DNA of 64,000 bases from Punica granatum (taxonomy: Eukaryota > Streptophyta > Magnoliopsida > Myrtales > Lythraceae). The stretch is from the NCBI RefSeq assembly GCF_007655135.1, contig NC_045129.1:868001-932000 (forward strand). Reading direction: 5' to 3'. Every line of letters starts with the position of its first letter. Positions within the stretch are counted from its first letter, which is position 1. Both the position numbers and the translations under genes were made by a program. A model generated the notes under the pieces. It saw nothing but the letters and a program-made list of their open reading frames with translations. It was not told the origin of the DNA and did no database searches. Below are positions 47,774 through 60,501 of the stretch, piece after piece.

Positions 47774-50700
47774 ATGGCGCTGTTCCGGAAGCTCTTCTAC
47801 CGGAAACCGCCCGATGGACTGCTTGAGATCTGCGAGAAGGTCTACGGTACGTTTTATCTTTTTGCGTAATAATCGCGTCTCCGTAATTTTTAATGGCTGC
47901 GTACGTGCGGGATGCGATTCTCAATTTGCTGCGTGATGCCATCGGTTGGCGCGGTCTGTTTCATATTGTGTCCATTCCGTTTCTCTTTTAGCTGACTTGT
48001 GCTGAGTTACATCCATAATTCGAATGATTCTGTCCCGAGTAGTTGTTGTCGTCGAGTCTTTTGCTTCACGTCACTGAACGGAACCGATTCTCGATTTCAT
48101 CCATGAATGGTCTGTGTGTTTTCATTCGTAATTCAGCTGTGCATGTGAATGTTCTGCCTTAAGATGAGATAAGAGTGTCCAAATGTTTCTGTTGCTCCTA
48201 AGTGGGCTGGTTACTGATCCTGTTCTATAACTTAGATGAGCTTATCCTCGACTTGTTGCTTATTGCTCTGACTGCATTGCATTACGTGCGATTCAGCTGA
48301 GAAATACTAGTACTAGTGTTTTCGGGATCATAATTTGAAATTGTTGCGCTCAGTATATGTTTAGCAATTGTATGTCCGATTTATTTCAACTGGATAGGAG
48401 AATTGCTCTGCGTTTTGCGTTAATTGCTGTCTTCTGATCTGACGTTATAAGCTGCCACCGTAACTGAAAAATATTGGTTTATCGACATTTTAGTCTTCGA
48501 TTGCTGCTTTGCCACTGATTCTTCGGACAAAGGGGACTACAAAGATTACATAAGAAGAATAGTCGGTCAGTTTCGTGAGCAATTCACCGATGCTTCAATT
48601 CTGGTGTTCAATTTCCGGGGAGATAAGCAAAGTGAACTGTCCAGCATATTATCTGAGCTCGACATGACCATCATGGACTACCCCCGGCAGTACGAGGGGT
48701 GCCCATTACTCACAATGGAGGTGGTTCACCATTTCTTGAGATCGTGCGAGAGCTGGCTTTCACTTGGGCAAAATAATTTGTTGCTGATGCACTGTGAACG
48801 GGGTGGCTGGCCAGTTCTGGCTTTCATGCTGGCCGCTCTTCTTCTTTATATGAAGCTGTATAACGGGGAGCAGAGGACACTGGACATGGTTTATAAGCAG
48901 GCTCCTCGCGAGCTTTTGCAGTTTTTGTCTCCACTGAATCCCATCCCTTCTCAACTGAGATATCTACAGTACGTGTCAAGGAGGAACGTGGGCACAGAAT
49001 GGCCCCCCTTGGATAGAGCACTTACTTTGGACTGCATTATTATCAGATTCATTCCGAACTTTGATAAGGAGGGAGGATGCCGTCCGATGTTTAGGATATA
49101 CGGCCAGGATCCATTTCTTGTTGATGACCGAACACCCAAGCGATTGTTCTCAACTTCAAAAAGAAGTAAAAGCACACGAGCTTACAAGCAGGTGATTGTG
49201 TTTCCTACTAATATCTGTTTGTTTGTCACATTTTCTGCTAGGATATTGGTGCAAATTTCCCTGCCCTCAAGACCATTTCTCAACCTTTCTTTAGACTATA
49301 ATCTCCTAACGGTGTTATTTATTTGATTTTCGGAGGTATTGGTTGTCTTTTTGGCTCTTTTTTCTTGTCTTACATGTTATTGGGAAAGGTAATTTGCTAG
49401 TACACAATCATATTTCAGTAAGGAAGAGCTTGCCCTTCGCCTACCCAACTGTTGCAAGTGAATTGATTATTGCTCAGGAGTCCAACTCATAATAGAGGTC
49501 AACGGCAACTTGTATTTTGGGAGTAGAATGTACGGTGTCAGGTCTTCTGTTAAGTTGAGATCCTTGTGTCTAAAGTTATAACAGATTTTCTCTGAATAGC
49601 TAGATCACTTTCACTTGAAAAAAATCCTTTTCATCTAATTCTACGTGATTTCCGTCTCATGTAGTAATGCATGTTGTATGAAATCATATTGACTTGGATC
49701 AACTATCTATCAACTGACTAAACTAGAAATTAATGTTTTTTTAGCCACAACTAGAAGGTAAGGTGATATCAGGTATTGGAAGAAGAAAGGATTCAGGTGG
49801 ACGGGTTTTCTACTCTACCAATTATGGTCCAATGGAATTTGATTGCCCTTTATCTTGTAGAGTTTGCGTGTTTTGGTTAATTCTGTCCTCATATGTCTGT
49901 ATACTTAAACAGAATTTTCCTCTTTGCCGTTGATGCTTTCTCTGATCTAATTATCTCCAAATGTCAATGGTGTCTGGACTTGATACGCTGCAGGCAGAAT
50001 GTGAGCTAGTGAAAATCGACATCAATTGTCATATTCAAGGTGATGTTGTGGTTGAAGCCATAAGTTTATGTGAAGACATGGTGCAAGAAGAGATGATGTT
50101 CCGAGTTATGTTCAATACGGCTTTCATTAGGTCAAACATTTTGATGCTTAACCGGGATGAAATTGATATGATGTGGGATGCTAAAGATCTGTTTCCAAAG
50201 GACTTCAGAGTAGAGGTAAATTATCTCATGGCATCTAGACTTTGAATTCATTTAGTTGTTGTGGTTGCTGACTGTATTTTTTTTTTAGCTTCTGTTTTCT
50301 GAGATGGATGCCGCTGCTTCAATTGTGCCAACTGATTTTTCGTGCTTTGAGGATAAAGAAGGGCTTCCTGTAGAAGCTTTTGCAAAGGTTCAAGAAATGT
50401 TCAATCACGTGGACTGGTTAGATCCAGTAACTGATGCTGCATTACACATGCTTCAGAAGATAAATGCTTCAAACATTGTCCCAGAAAATATACACATGAG
50501 GTGTCGGCATGGTCTGGAAGGTTGCTGCTCACCAAAAGGAAGCCCCAGATATGAGAAGAACAAGCCCAGATCTAGAAGGCACAGCTCTTCTTCCTTTGAT
50601 GAGGAGGATCTATTATCCCTTGCACAAAGATCATCACCACATAGAGCCATGGGTGGTCGTACTTCTGAGTCAACGCCAACATTTACTAATTCTAAGCAAG

Positions 50701-53700
50701 ATCCACTGGCATTGGAGTTAGAAGATCAGACTTCATCACCAACTTCAACAGAGAAAAGTATTTTGCATGATCATGGCTCATCCAAGAGTAATCAATCCAC
50801 GCATCCACCAATTACCCCCCCTTCAGCAGTCCATGAGCCAGGTCGAACCCTTTCAGCGAAGGCTGTAGCACCCATAACTGCTATAACTGCGCCATCAACA
50901 CCTCCACCTCCTCCTCCGCCACGGGCCAATATTGTTGATTTCACTGCTAAAACTCCTTCAACATCTCCCTTGCCACTTCCACCACTGCCAAGTGCCACTC
51001 CTGCTCCTTCAGTTCAAGAGGAGGTCAACCGTCATTCCCAGTATAGCAGCGTGAATCCCTCAGCTGGTGAGCTACTGTTGTCATGTCCTCCTCCTCCTCC
51101 TTCACCAGTATCACCTACCCATATAGTTTCCTCTTCTACTCTAAAAGGACCTCCAACTCCAGCACAAGCAACACCACCTCAGCCACCTACTCCACCTCCA
51201 CCACCAACACCACCTTTGCAGGAAAAACCTCCCATTAAAACAAGCCCTCCTCCACCACCACCATATCCTCCTCTTCATTCTGGGCAACCTGCAGGGCCAC
51301 TTTCCCCTCCTGTCCCACCACAGGCACCTCCTGTTCCAAAATTTTCTTGCGAAGCGATTTCTTCAGCATCTCCTCCTCCTCCTACTACTACTACTACAAA
51401 GAACTCCTCCAGTGTTCCTTCTGCACCACCTCCTCCTCCTCCTCCTACAAAGAGCTCCTCCAGTGTTCCTTCTGCACCTCCTCCTCCTCCTCCTCCTCCT
51501 CCTCCTCCTCCTACAAAGAGCTCCTCCAGTGTTCCTTCTGCACCTCCTCCTCCTCCTCCCCCTACAAAGAACTCCAACAGTGTTCCTTCTGCACCTCCTC
51601 CTCCTCCCCCTACAAAGAACTCCAACAGTGTTCCTTCTGCACCCCCGCCTCCAACTCACAACTCCCCTGGTCTTCCTTCAGCACCCCCACCTCCAGCTCT
51701 ACCAGGCAAAGGTGGTCCAAAGACAGGTTCTCCTTCTCCACCTCCGCCATTTATCTCTCCAGGAAGTGCAAAGGGACGGGGCTTGTCACGTACTATAAGT
51801 TCGAGAAGTGGCAGTGCCAAAAAGCTAAAGCCATTACATTGGTTGAAATTATCAAGAGCAGTACAGGGAAGCATATGGGCCGAGGCTCAAAAAACCGGTG
51901 AAGCTACGAAGTACGCAACTAAATAAATCTTGTTTTTTTATTGGATTAAAACTGCTCGTGAGTTGTGAATCCCAAGCTGATGAATATTTTCTGATGTATT
52001 TAGGGCTCCCGAGATTGACATGTCAGAGCTCGAAACTCTTTTCTCAGCCTCAGCTCCAGCTTCAGATTCCAGTAGAAAGCCCGGTCAGCGTGGTTCAAAT
52101 GCACGCAAGCCAGATAAAGTGCAACTGGTATTACTCTCTTTGCCCATATGAAGTGATTTCATATTTGGTTTCAGGCCAACATCTGTCTTCATCTAGCAAG
52201 CTTCTATGCTGCTGATAATTATTGTTCATTCCTATTACTGCCTGTTTGAATGGGAGGGAAATGGAGGCACTCCCCTTCCTTCCGAAATGGAGGCTCTCCC
52301 CTCCCCTCCGTTCCTTTCCCTTTCCTTCCATTTCCCTCCCATCCAAACAGGCCACTAGGGAAGAATTTTGATAATTATGGCATCAATACCATCATAGCAA
52401 AGATACATCTCAATGACAGTTTAGAATTTGCTATTGACAAATATTAATTAGTCGTGTTAGTCCATCATTATTTGTTCTTTGGGCACCATTTGAACATCTC
52501 ATTCTTTAGAAAGTTGAGATTGCTAAAGCATAAATGATGAGTGCCAACCAGTTTTTGGGAAACATCCTTATTTGAGTAGAAAGTTAAAATTGCTAAAGGT
52601 GTCATGAAAGATTTGAATGTGGATCTTTAAGTGAGATGATCTAGTTTTCATTTCAGGAATGAATTTTTGTTTGAATATCAGTACGCAATTAGCATTTTTC
52701 ATTAGGTCTTTTCTATTACAGATTGATCACAGACGGGCATACAATTGTGAGATTATGCTCTCCAAGGTGAAAGTGCCACTGAACGAACTGATGGTAAGCT
52801 AAAAGATGTTTACAGCTAAACTTTGCAGTTAGGAGCTCTTGTTGAGATGTGTTGATTTGAATTACTATCTTTTAGGCATAGCCTGAACTGATCTGTTTCA
52901 GTTGACCGAATAAATGAAAGAGAAGGATCTGAATTGAGTAATTGCATTCTAAATGAAATTAGTGGTTGGGGCTGTAATTTTGGTGATCTTTATTATTCGT
53001 TGAATTTAGATGGATATGCTCTCTATTTATCTGGATTTTATCCAAGCTAGTTAATGCACGGCTTTTGGCAAAGTGTAATGTCCACTTATCTCACTTTATT
53101 TTAGTTAATGATGATTGGGTCAAACTCTCTCGTCGCTTGCACCATACTGACCTGCATATCGACCAACTCAAGTACTATTGATTATTCTTCAGTATCTTGT
53201 GGGACATATTGTTTTTTCCTCCTGATTATACATAGGATGCAAGTAATGCTGGTAGATGGTGCCACTTGTTCCTATGTACTTCTTGCCATGTTGGAACCTG
53301 TTCCTTTTTTTTTTCTTTTTTTCTTTTGGGGGATTAATGGAACCTCATCCATTATGTCTGAGTTCATCAAATTTTCTATTCTCCAACTATGAAGTTCTGT
53401 ATCATACTGTGGTTTAGATTTTTATTTAGACTACACGCTTTGTTCTTATTTCTAAAGGAAGTGAGTTGCTGGTTAGATTTTTATCTTTGTGGCCTAAAGA
53501 TTGTCTTGAGCTACTCAGGTGCTAAATCATGGTTTTATGTTTTAATAAGTTTTATCCAATTAAACCATAGTAAAGGGAAAAGATATAAAAAAAAAAGATT
53601 CTCTGCATGCCGTCTGCCTTCCTTTTCTTGTCTAGAGTTAAACCTCGTCTGGTACATGTCCTTATTCCTCATCTTTCATTTCTTAAAAACTTCTCAGAGT

Positions 53701-56494
53701 TCAGTGCTTGCTTTGGAAGACTCTGCATTGGATATTGATCAGGTTGAGAACCTTATTAAATTTTGTCCAACAAAAGAAGAGATGGAACTACTTAAGGTAG
53801 CAAAGCTTGTATTTAACCTTTGTAAACAATTTTCTCTACAATACAGTGCTTCTTTTCTTTTTTATTTGAGTGAAAATTGATTTGCATTCCAGGGCTATAA
53901 CGGAGACAGAGATAAGCTAGGAAGATGTGAACAGGTACCTTTTATTTCATCAATTCACCAATTTGCTTTTTCCTGTTTTTAAAGCACGAAGAGCCCATTA
54001 ATAGTCGTATTGTGATGGGGCCCCTACAAATAAACCTGGGTCATTAAAAAAACAAAAGCACCAAGAGCATTCTCTGACCCTTAAAAAGTGCCCTACCATG
54101 GCATTTACTGCAGAGTCATTTCACAATTTTGGCTTCACTATATTTAGCATATTTCTTTCTTTTATCCTTTACCTCATTAGTTTATGGTTCTGTGTCACCG
54201 TTAATTTGATCGGAGTGGGTGATCAATGTAGTGGCATCTGATAACTTCTTCAAGTCCAGAACATGAATCTGTACTAACGTTCATTATCTGAGATGTTTTA
54301 TTAACCTATGTTTGATTGTATGCATACTCGCAGTTCTTCTTAGAACTAATGCAAGTCCCTCGAGTGGAATCCAAGCTCAGAGTCTTTTCATTTAAAATGC
54401 AGTTCAGTAGCCAGGTGAGGACGATCTATGGCTATATCTGCTACTTCTTTATTTGTCAGTATCTTCAAATTCCAATTCTTAATTACCTTTTTTTTTCATG
54501 TGAAGGTTTCTGATCTCAGGAATAGCCTAAATTTTGTCAACTCTGCTGCAGAAGAGGCAAGTTAACTCTGTTTCTGTTATTTTGCTCATTGGCATATTAG
54601 ATCTTTTAGTTTAATGCTGTACTCGGTGTTCTACCAGATTAGGGATTCTATCAAATTTAAAAGGATTATGCAGACGATACTTTCACTCGGAAATGCATTG
54701 AACCAGGGAACAGCAAGGGGTGAGTGCAATGAAACGGATCGTTTCAATCCCAATATATGTTTATCACATATGCATATCTATGTACAACCTTGTTAATTGT
54801 CATTTATCTTAGTCATTTAAGGAGGCATGCAGTTTTTTTATTGTACTGCATTCCCCACGTGAAAAGCATGAACATAAGAGGAGGTTTGGTTTACAAAGCT
54901 AATGCAAGTGATTAATGGTGAGACATGGTTTGGAAGCCAAACTCCTTACTAGCTTAAAACTGTGAAAACTTTTTTTTTTTTTTTGAGGGGGTGGGAAGGA
55001 GCTCTGAAGAAGTCTAGGATGAATTATTAAGCATGGTTACAAAGTTTAGTGGCTGAGTGAAGCTGCCTAACAAATTATGAGTTTATTTGCGGACTCTAGC
55101 AATAGTTATGTCAACTTAAATTTTTTGTTTGCTTATACATTGTACCATCATTGCTCAAGAGATTTGTCATTTCTTGGCCTTCAGGCTCCGCTATTGGATT
55201 TAGATTGGATAGCCTACTTAAGCTCACTGAGACGCGAGCAAGAAATAACAAGATGACTCTCATGCACTATCTCTGTAAGGTACTAGTTACTAGCTCATGT
55301 CTTCCAGCATTTAGGTGGCATACTTTCATCCCAAACAAAGTTCTTTTGGCATCATGTTCTTTCCGGTGGAACTTATTCCTCTTCGTAGAGGATTTTATTT
55401 GGTTTTATAAATACAAAGGAGATGCATTCTGATAATTCTGTTTAGCTGCTTTTAGATACTTTGTGACCAAGATCATAGCCACTTACTTCATGTCTTCTAT
55501 ATTATGACAGTAGTTTGTGGTATAGATAGTGGTGCTCTCTTGGTGACATTTTTTTTTTTAAATATAAACTTTAGGTTCTAGCTGATAAACTACCAGAAGT
55601 CCTAGATTTCTCGAAGGATTTGGCCAATTTGGAACCTGCATCAAAGGTATTTTCTTTCATCGTGATTGCAAATCATCATTGGGGGAAAAACCATGGACAA
55701 TAGTTATTTTGTTGACTAAAATATGAAATTCCATGCAGATACAACTGAAATTTTTGGCAGAGGAAATGCAAGCCATAAGCAAAGGACTGGAGAAGGTTGT
55801 GCAGGAACTGGCTCTTGCTGAAAATGATGGTCCTATATCAGAGAACTTTTGCAAGGTCTGAGAGGGAAAAAAATCGATAATATATATACGAATAAAACAC
55901 TTGAGGCAATTATGGTTCTTCTGAAAGGGTAAATGTTCTCTTTTCAAAAATCTTCTTTGTCTAAGTCATGCCCTCCTGGTTCTGTCATTCAGCTCTTGAA
56001 GGAGTTTCTTCATCTTGCTGAAGCTGAGGTCAGGTCTTTAGCCTCACTTTACTCGGGAGTGGTATGTCACTTAATTTCTCAACTTGGGAAAATTGATTAT
56101 GCTAGTTGACAATTAGTCATCTCATAACCTCAAACATAATGCACCACAGGGGAGGAATGTTGATGGATTGATTCTTTACTTCGGAGAGGACCCAGCCCGC
56201 TGCCCTTTTGAACAAGGTCGAAATTCTCTTTCCTTCTGTAGCATGTTGCTAAGTATTAGCTAAGAGTTTTTTACCCGTTGGATTAAATTCCTGCTATCTT
56301 ATTGCTTTCCGGAAAATGCCACTGCAGTTGTCTCAACGCTCGTGAACTTCCAAAGGATGTTCAATAAAGCCCTCGAGGAAAATTGCAAGCAGATAGAACT
56401 CGAGATGAAGAAAGCAACAGAAACCGACAAGTCGAAGATGGGTGCTTCACATAAGGAGGCTGATCATCTGGTACAGACACCAATACAGAGCTAG
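47774..56494 (+). CDS. Class II formin (FH13/FH14/FH18 group) with PTEN-like domain
   Basis: Nucleates and elongates actin filaments, acting in cell division and cell growth. Seventeen exons: 47774-47846, 48494-49191, 49994-50215, 50289-51910, 52004-52127, 52722-52793, 53698-53796, 53893-53934, 54334-54414, 54506-54556, 54638-54719, 55185-55279, 55575-55646, 55739-55855, 55993-56061, 56150-56216, 56328-56494, giving 1250 residues. The N-terminus MALFRKLFYRKPPDGLLEIC opens a PTEN-like phosphatase domain with HCERGGWP (Cys125), which lacks the catalytic Arg and should be inactive but lipid-binding. A C2-like domain follows to about 335. A proline-rich FH1 spans about 500-830 and FH2 about 838-1240 (KKLKPLHWLKLSRA, then RVFSFKMQF, RIMQTILSLGNALNQGTARG, and NVDGLILYFGEDPARCPFEQ). 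Introns are GT-AG except intron 10, which is GC-AG. Similarity and neighbourhood favour FH13-like. Confidence 0.95.
51397..51700 (+). repeat. Tandem repeat coding FH1 proline units
   Basis: Five to six tandem units of TK(N/S)S(S/N)SVPSAPPPPP, differing mainly in the number of CCT codons (4 to 12 prolines). Units start near 51397, 51449, 51515, 51566, 51612 and, degenerate, 51657. Each unit supplies a profilin-binding proline tract. Confidence 0.9.
52239..52354. mobile_element. MITE in formin intron 5
   Basis: A 116-bp foldback: TGCCTGTTTGAATGGGAGGG at the left and its near-perfect inverse, ending CCATCCAAACAGGCCA, at the right, arms about 27 bp with further pairing inside. Small size and lack of coding point to a MITE; target duplication is not clear. 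Confidence 0.7.
54557..54637 (+). other. GC-AG intron in the formin gene
   Basis: The donor reads GAG|GCAAGT and the acceptor CCAG|ATTAGG. This gives AAEE-IRDS in frame, as the FH2 family requires. The nearby GT (at 54561) would create an in-frame TAG. Confidence 0.9.
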
Positions 56495-59400
56495 GGAGTT
56501 GCCTCAGTGAAGAACGATTCAGGAGCAGAGTGTACATAATTAGGTAGAGTTGTAGAGGGAGTTCACTGCTAACTGGTAGTTCTAGTTTTATTGGTAAGCT
56601 TTGGGAATCCCTGCATTGAATCGATTATATGATTTATCCATGTTCTGCTCTTGACCTCATCTCCTTTTCATTTTGATGTATCTGCAGGATCATTTTGATA
56701 TTGTTTTCTTCTCGTAGAGGACTAAAAAGGTTTGGCTGCACCTGCAACTCAGCTAGGTATTAGCCATCAGCAATAAAGCAACCTCTGGGAATGTCAAGAG
56801 GCATTTGATGTAAGTAGCTCCCGATAAATTAGTTTTGAAATGGCATGTTTTGATCTTCGATCTTCTCCGTCTGGTCTAATAGGTCTTATTTTACTTAATC
56901 TGTACATTGTGATACAATTTTTTTGCTAGCAGGATCTTATAGACTATTGTAGCTAAGCATTTTGGAGGAATGCTGAAATATAAGTGGTTTGGTGAACTGT
57001 ATCATCGCCCTTGACTGACAGAGATATCACAGTAAGTAAGAACAGGAGCTCGAAAAAGGCTGTTTTTAATGCCATTTGTAGTGGGGATTGGTCGATCTTG
57101 ATTCTTGACTTGGGAGAATATTAAATAAATTGACTTAATTGTATATATTTGATAACTATATATATAGTCGAACGAAACCTGAGGTAACATTAATTTGTCC
57201 TGTTCCTGTTTTTCTTAGATCTAAGACTGGATAGATAAGCTAATAGAAGACTCTCAAATACAAGAAGGATCTCCCTTGAAATACTATATCCCATCATGTC
57301 CATCTGACTATTCGTCTTAAATAATATAATGTAAAGAAATCATGCTTTTCTTATAGTCAGTGACCAAGAAGACCGAACTTGTCCCTTTTGCAACTGCCAC
57401 ATTGCTGACCAGCTCTGGCCACTCCCCACCAATAATTGGACGTTAAACTTTTATTAAGTGAATATTTATATATATCTGCATTAGATGATATCTAATAGGA
57501 TGTGCTTTTGTTAATTAATCACAAATGTTGCCAAGGCTAGCTTCTAGGCTCTTTTTTTTTTTTAAGGGAGCCTTGAATTTTCTACTCTGGGACCAGTAAG
57601 ATTAGCTAAAACTGAGGCAGATGCAAGCACAGCATCTTGAAAAAAAAAGGGGCAGTTAGCACAGCTGTCCAAGTTTGAATATAGAAATATCCAGCCAAAA
57701 AAAAAAAAAGGGCTTGAATATAGAACTGTTTCATCATTTCGTGGCATCAAATTGATTCTTCATTAGCACTTAAAGAGAGATGTCAGAGAGAGCCTTCTTA
57801 CTTATTGTTTGTGCCTTTGTAGGGGGAGAAATAGGTGCATGCAGTTTGCATGCGGATTTTCTAGAAATCTAGAAGTTTTAGTGTTCGATTTTTTACTAGG
57901 GACATTTTTTATAGACTATCATTAGTTTTCCTTGCACGATATTGTGGGGCTGAACAGTTATAGGAATTTTAGATGAATAATCAAACGTTGAGAGAGAGCT
58001 GTTGAATCCCATGCAATTGCAATATGGACGCAGAGCAGGGCCCAGTCAGGAGGTTACGTGCCCTCCACTCCACCACAGACAGAAAGAGAGACCGGGGTGT
58101 GGGGCCATCCGGGCTGAAATTATCCAAGACAAAAACAGCTACCGCATCCGATTCCTCGCCCAAATTCTTCCAAAGAATACAATCCCGATGTCGGGTCGGA
58201 TATATAGGCAGGCAGTTTCCAACGTAAGAGCCTCACTAAAATCCACTGCCCGTGGCCTTCCAATACTATTATCATTTAGGATTGGATAAAATATCCGTTT
58301 TGTTTTCTCTTCTATTCCCCCTCTTCTTTTTGTAAATAGGGGCTAAACAAACCCGTAACTCGAGCCCAAAGTTCCATCATCATCGGATTGCATGGAAGCT
58401 AGCCTCGCTGTGCTTGGGCCTAGAGCATTGCATAGTATACCGTTATAATGGAGTCTAGAGCTGGCCGGGATGGTCCGATCATCACGGCAATTGACGATGC
58501 ATTTTCCTTCCTTCACGGTTTGGTTGGCGCACTTTCATTTTCTCTTTTGGTAATAAAGCGTGAGGAGTGAATGCTGTTTTGTACTAAGAACAGAAATACA
58601 CAGAGGAACGAAGAAGGAATAAATTGCACCCCCGTCACTGTCGGCGAGCCTTCCCGTCCATCAGTCATCAGCCATCACCATGGGCAGGCGCACAATTTGT
58701 CGCCCTGCGCCAACGTACAAATTGGAAGCAGGCGAAAATTAAGGGAGCGGCGCGTTAGAGTTACCCCTCAGCCATTCCTCAAAAAGATAACTAAAATTAA
58801 AATGTAAATAAAATAATAAAAAAAAGAATAATCAAAATGTAAAGGGGAAAAAGTGGGATTAAATTAAAAAAATAATAATGCACGGGAGAGGTTTGATTCC
58901 AATACTGGATAAATCATTCAGCAAAATAAATAAAAAAAATCATAAAAGCACCTTTAATTACCACTTGCTCACATTACATGGATTGGATTGGATAGAACCG
59001 AAGCTACAGCTAAATCAAGGACCAAGGGGATAATCCCCGACTTAATTTTTATATGCTCCACCATATGAGAATTATTCAGTATTTTGGGCTCACCGAACCG
59101 ATTGAGTATACTTTTTAGTACGTGAATTTTCTTTTTTCTTGATAAGGTTAATGATTTGCTTCATCTACAAGTTTTAAATTAAGCTTATGTCTTTGGTTCA
59201 GTTGGGTTTAAGATTAAGTATATGAAAAATTATGCGGGTCTATAAGATCTTTACGTGATTACTATCTAAAAGTCTCGGAGGTATAAGGGATTGTCTTGGA
59301 GTTTTTTTTTTGTTTAAGAATATAGTATGATCATTTGTTTTTTTTCCCGCATAAATTTGATCTTTAATTGTCATTTGCATGTAAAAATATTTGATCGGCT

Positions 59401-60150
59401 TTCTTCTAGAGCTCCTATTATGGGATTAGCACTGCATCTGCTTGTGAGAGGCTAATGACTTTTTGGTTGCCTCCTCGTTCGTCCACAGCGCCTCCCCCAA
59501 AAAGAAAAGATCCTTTGTATTTTCAATACTACCAAAATAGTAATTATTTAATGTCGGAATAAATTACGTTTATTACATCGAAATTACACATAGAAATCAG
59601 CATTAGTCAGTATGCTTCCTTAACACCCTAATCATTTCAACCTTCGCGTTTCTCTCTCTCTCTATTTTTTTATTTTATTTTTTATAATTGCGGGTAAATA
59701 ACTTTTCAGAATTAATTTCTAGGGACCCTTAGAAAAGCAAAAGTCGACAATATTAAAGGGAGGAAAAGAAGCAATCATCTTCACGAGTGATAGTAAACTT
59801 TTACCCCTTTTTTCTCGACTTGCTTCCCCTTCACAGGATCCGATCTATTCCATTCACCTTATTTGATCCCAGAGATATCAATTACGCATAAACCATATTA
59901 ACCGAATATTATCACGATATGAGATCTCATGACTCTTATCGGATGCTAGCTAATCACAACTTACCACCCACTTTATTCGGGCAACAATCACACTAAGGGC
60001 AATCGGCGAGCCACATGTCCCTTAGATAATAAGCCCATGGTTTAGAGCATCTCACTTTTCAATATGTCATTACATTGTACGTTCTCAAGTTAGGCGAATA
60101 GATAAAATAATCGATACTATTATTTTCACATATTTGTTAATTAAAAATGT
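56495..60150. other. 3' flank of the formin gene and spacer
   Basis: The first ~500 bp probably include the formin 3' UTR. Beyond, no gene is supported up to the reticulon promoter; homopolymer A and T runs are scattered (57551, 57639, 57698, 58818). Confidence 0.55.
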
Positions 60151-60151
60151 A

Positions 60152-60159
60152 TATATAAA
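60152..60159 (+). promoter_or_regulatory. Candidate TATA box of the reticulon-like gene
   Basis: TATATAAA, 343 bp before the start codon, so that the TC microsatellite at 60229-60268 falls in the leader. A second TATATAAA at 60466 is only 29 bp from the ATG and is less likely. Confidence 0.45.
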
Positions 60160-60225
60160 TTAATAAAAATAGAAAAGTAACGCCGGGCCGTGGATGATTT
60201 TGACGAACTTTGTCGCTTGCAGTAA

Positions 60226-60228
<3 letters not shown>

Positions 60229-60268
<40 letters not shown>
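60229..60268. repeat. TC microsatellite in the reticulon leader
   Basis: About 19 TC units. Confidence 0.95.
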
Positions 60269-60270
<2 letters not shown>

Positions 60271-60501
60271 CTCCCTATTGTTTTGCCCAAAAATAAGTCC
60301 TTTTTTTTTATGGTGTGAAAAAGGAAAGAAGCACACCATCATCATCGCCCCCAAACCTCCATATCTTCAGTTTAACGCATCTTCCATGTCCCATTAGTGC
60401 TGCCCCATAGAGACAGGGGGAGGAGTAGATACATACGGTAACAAAAAATTCATTCACGTGATGAATATATAAATATAAAGTAAAGAAAAAGAAAGAAAGC
60501 A

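Noticed and set aside
51275..51926. Gly-, Ser- and Arg-rich frames across the formin repeat
   Set aside because: Other frames of the CCT repeat that encodes FH1 proline tracts.
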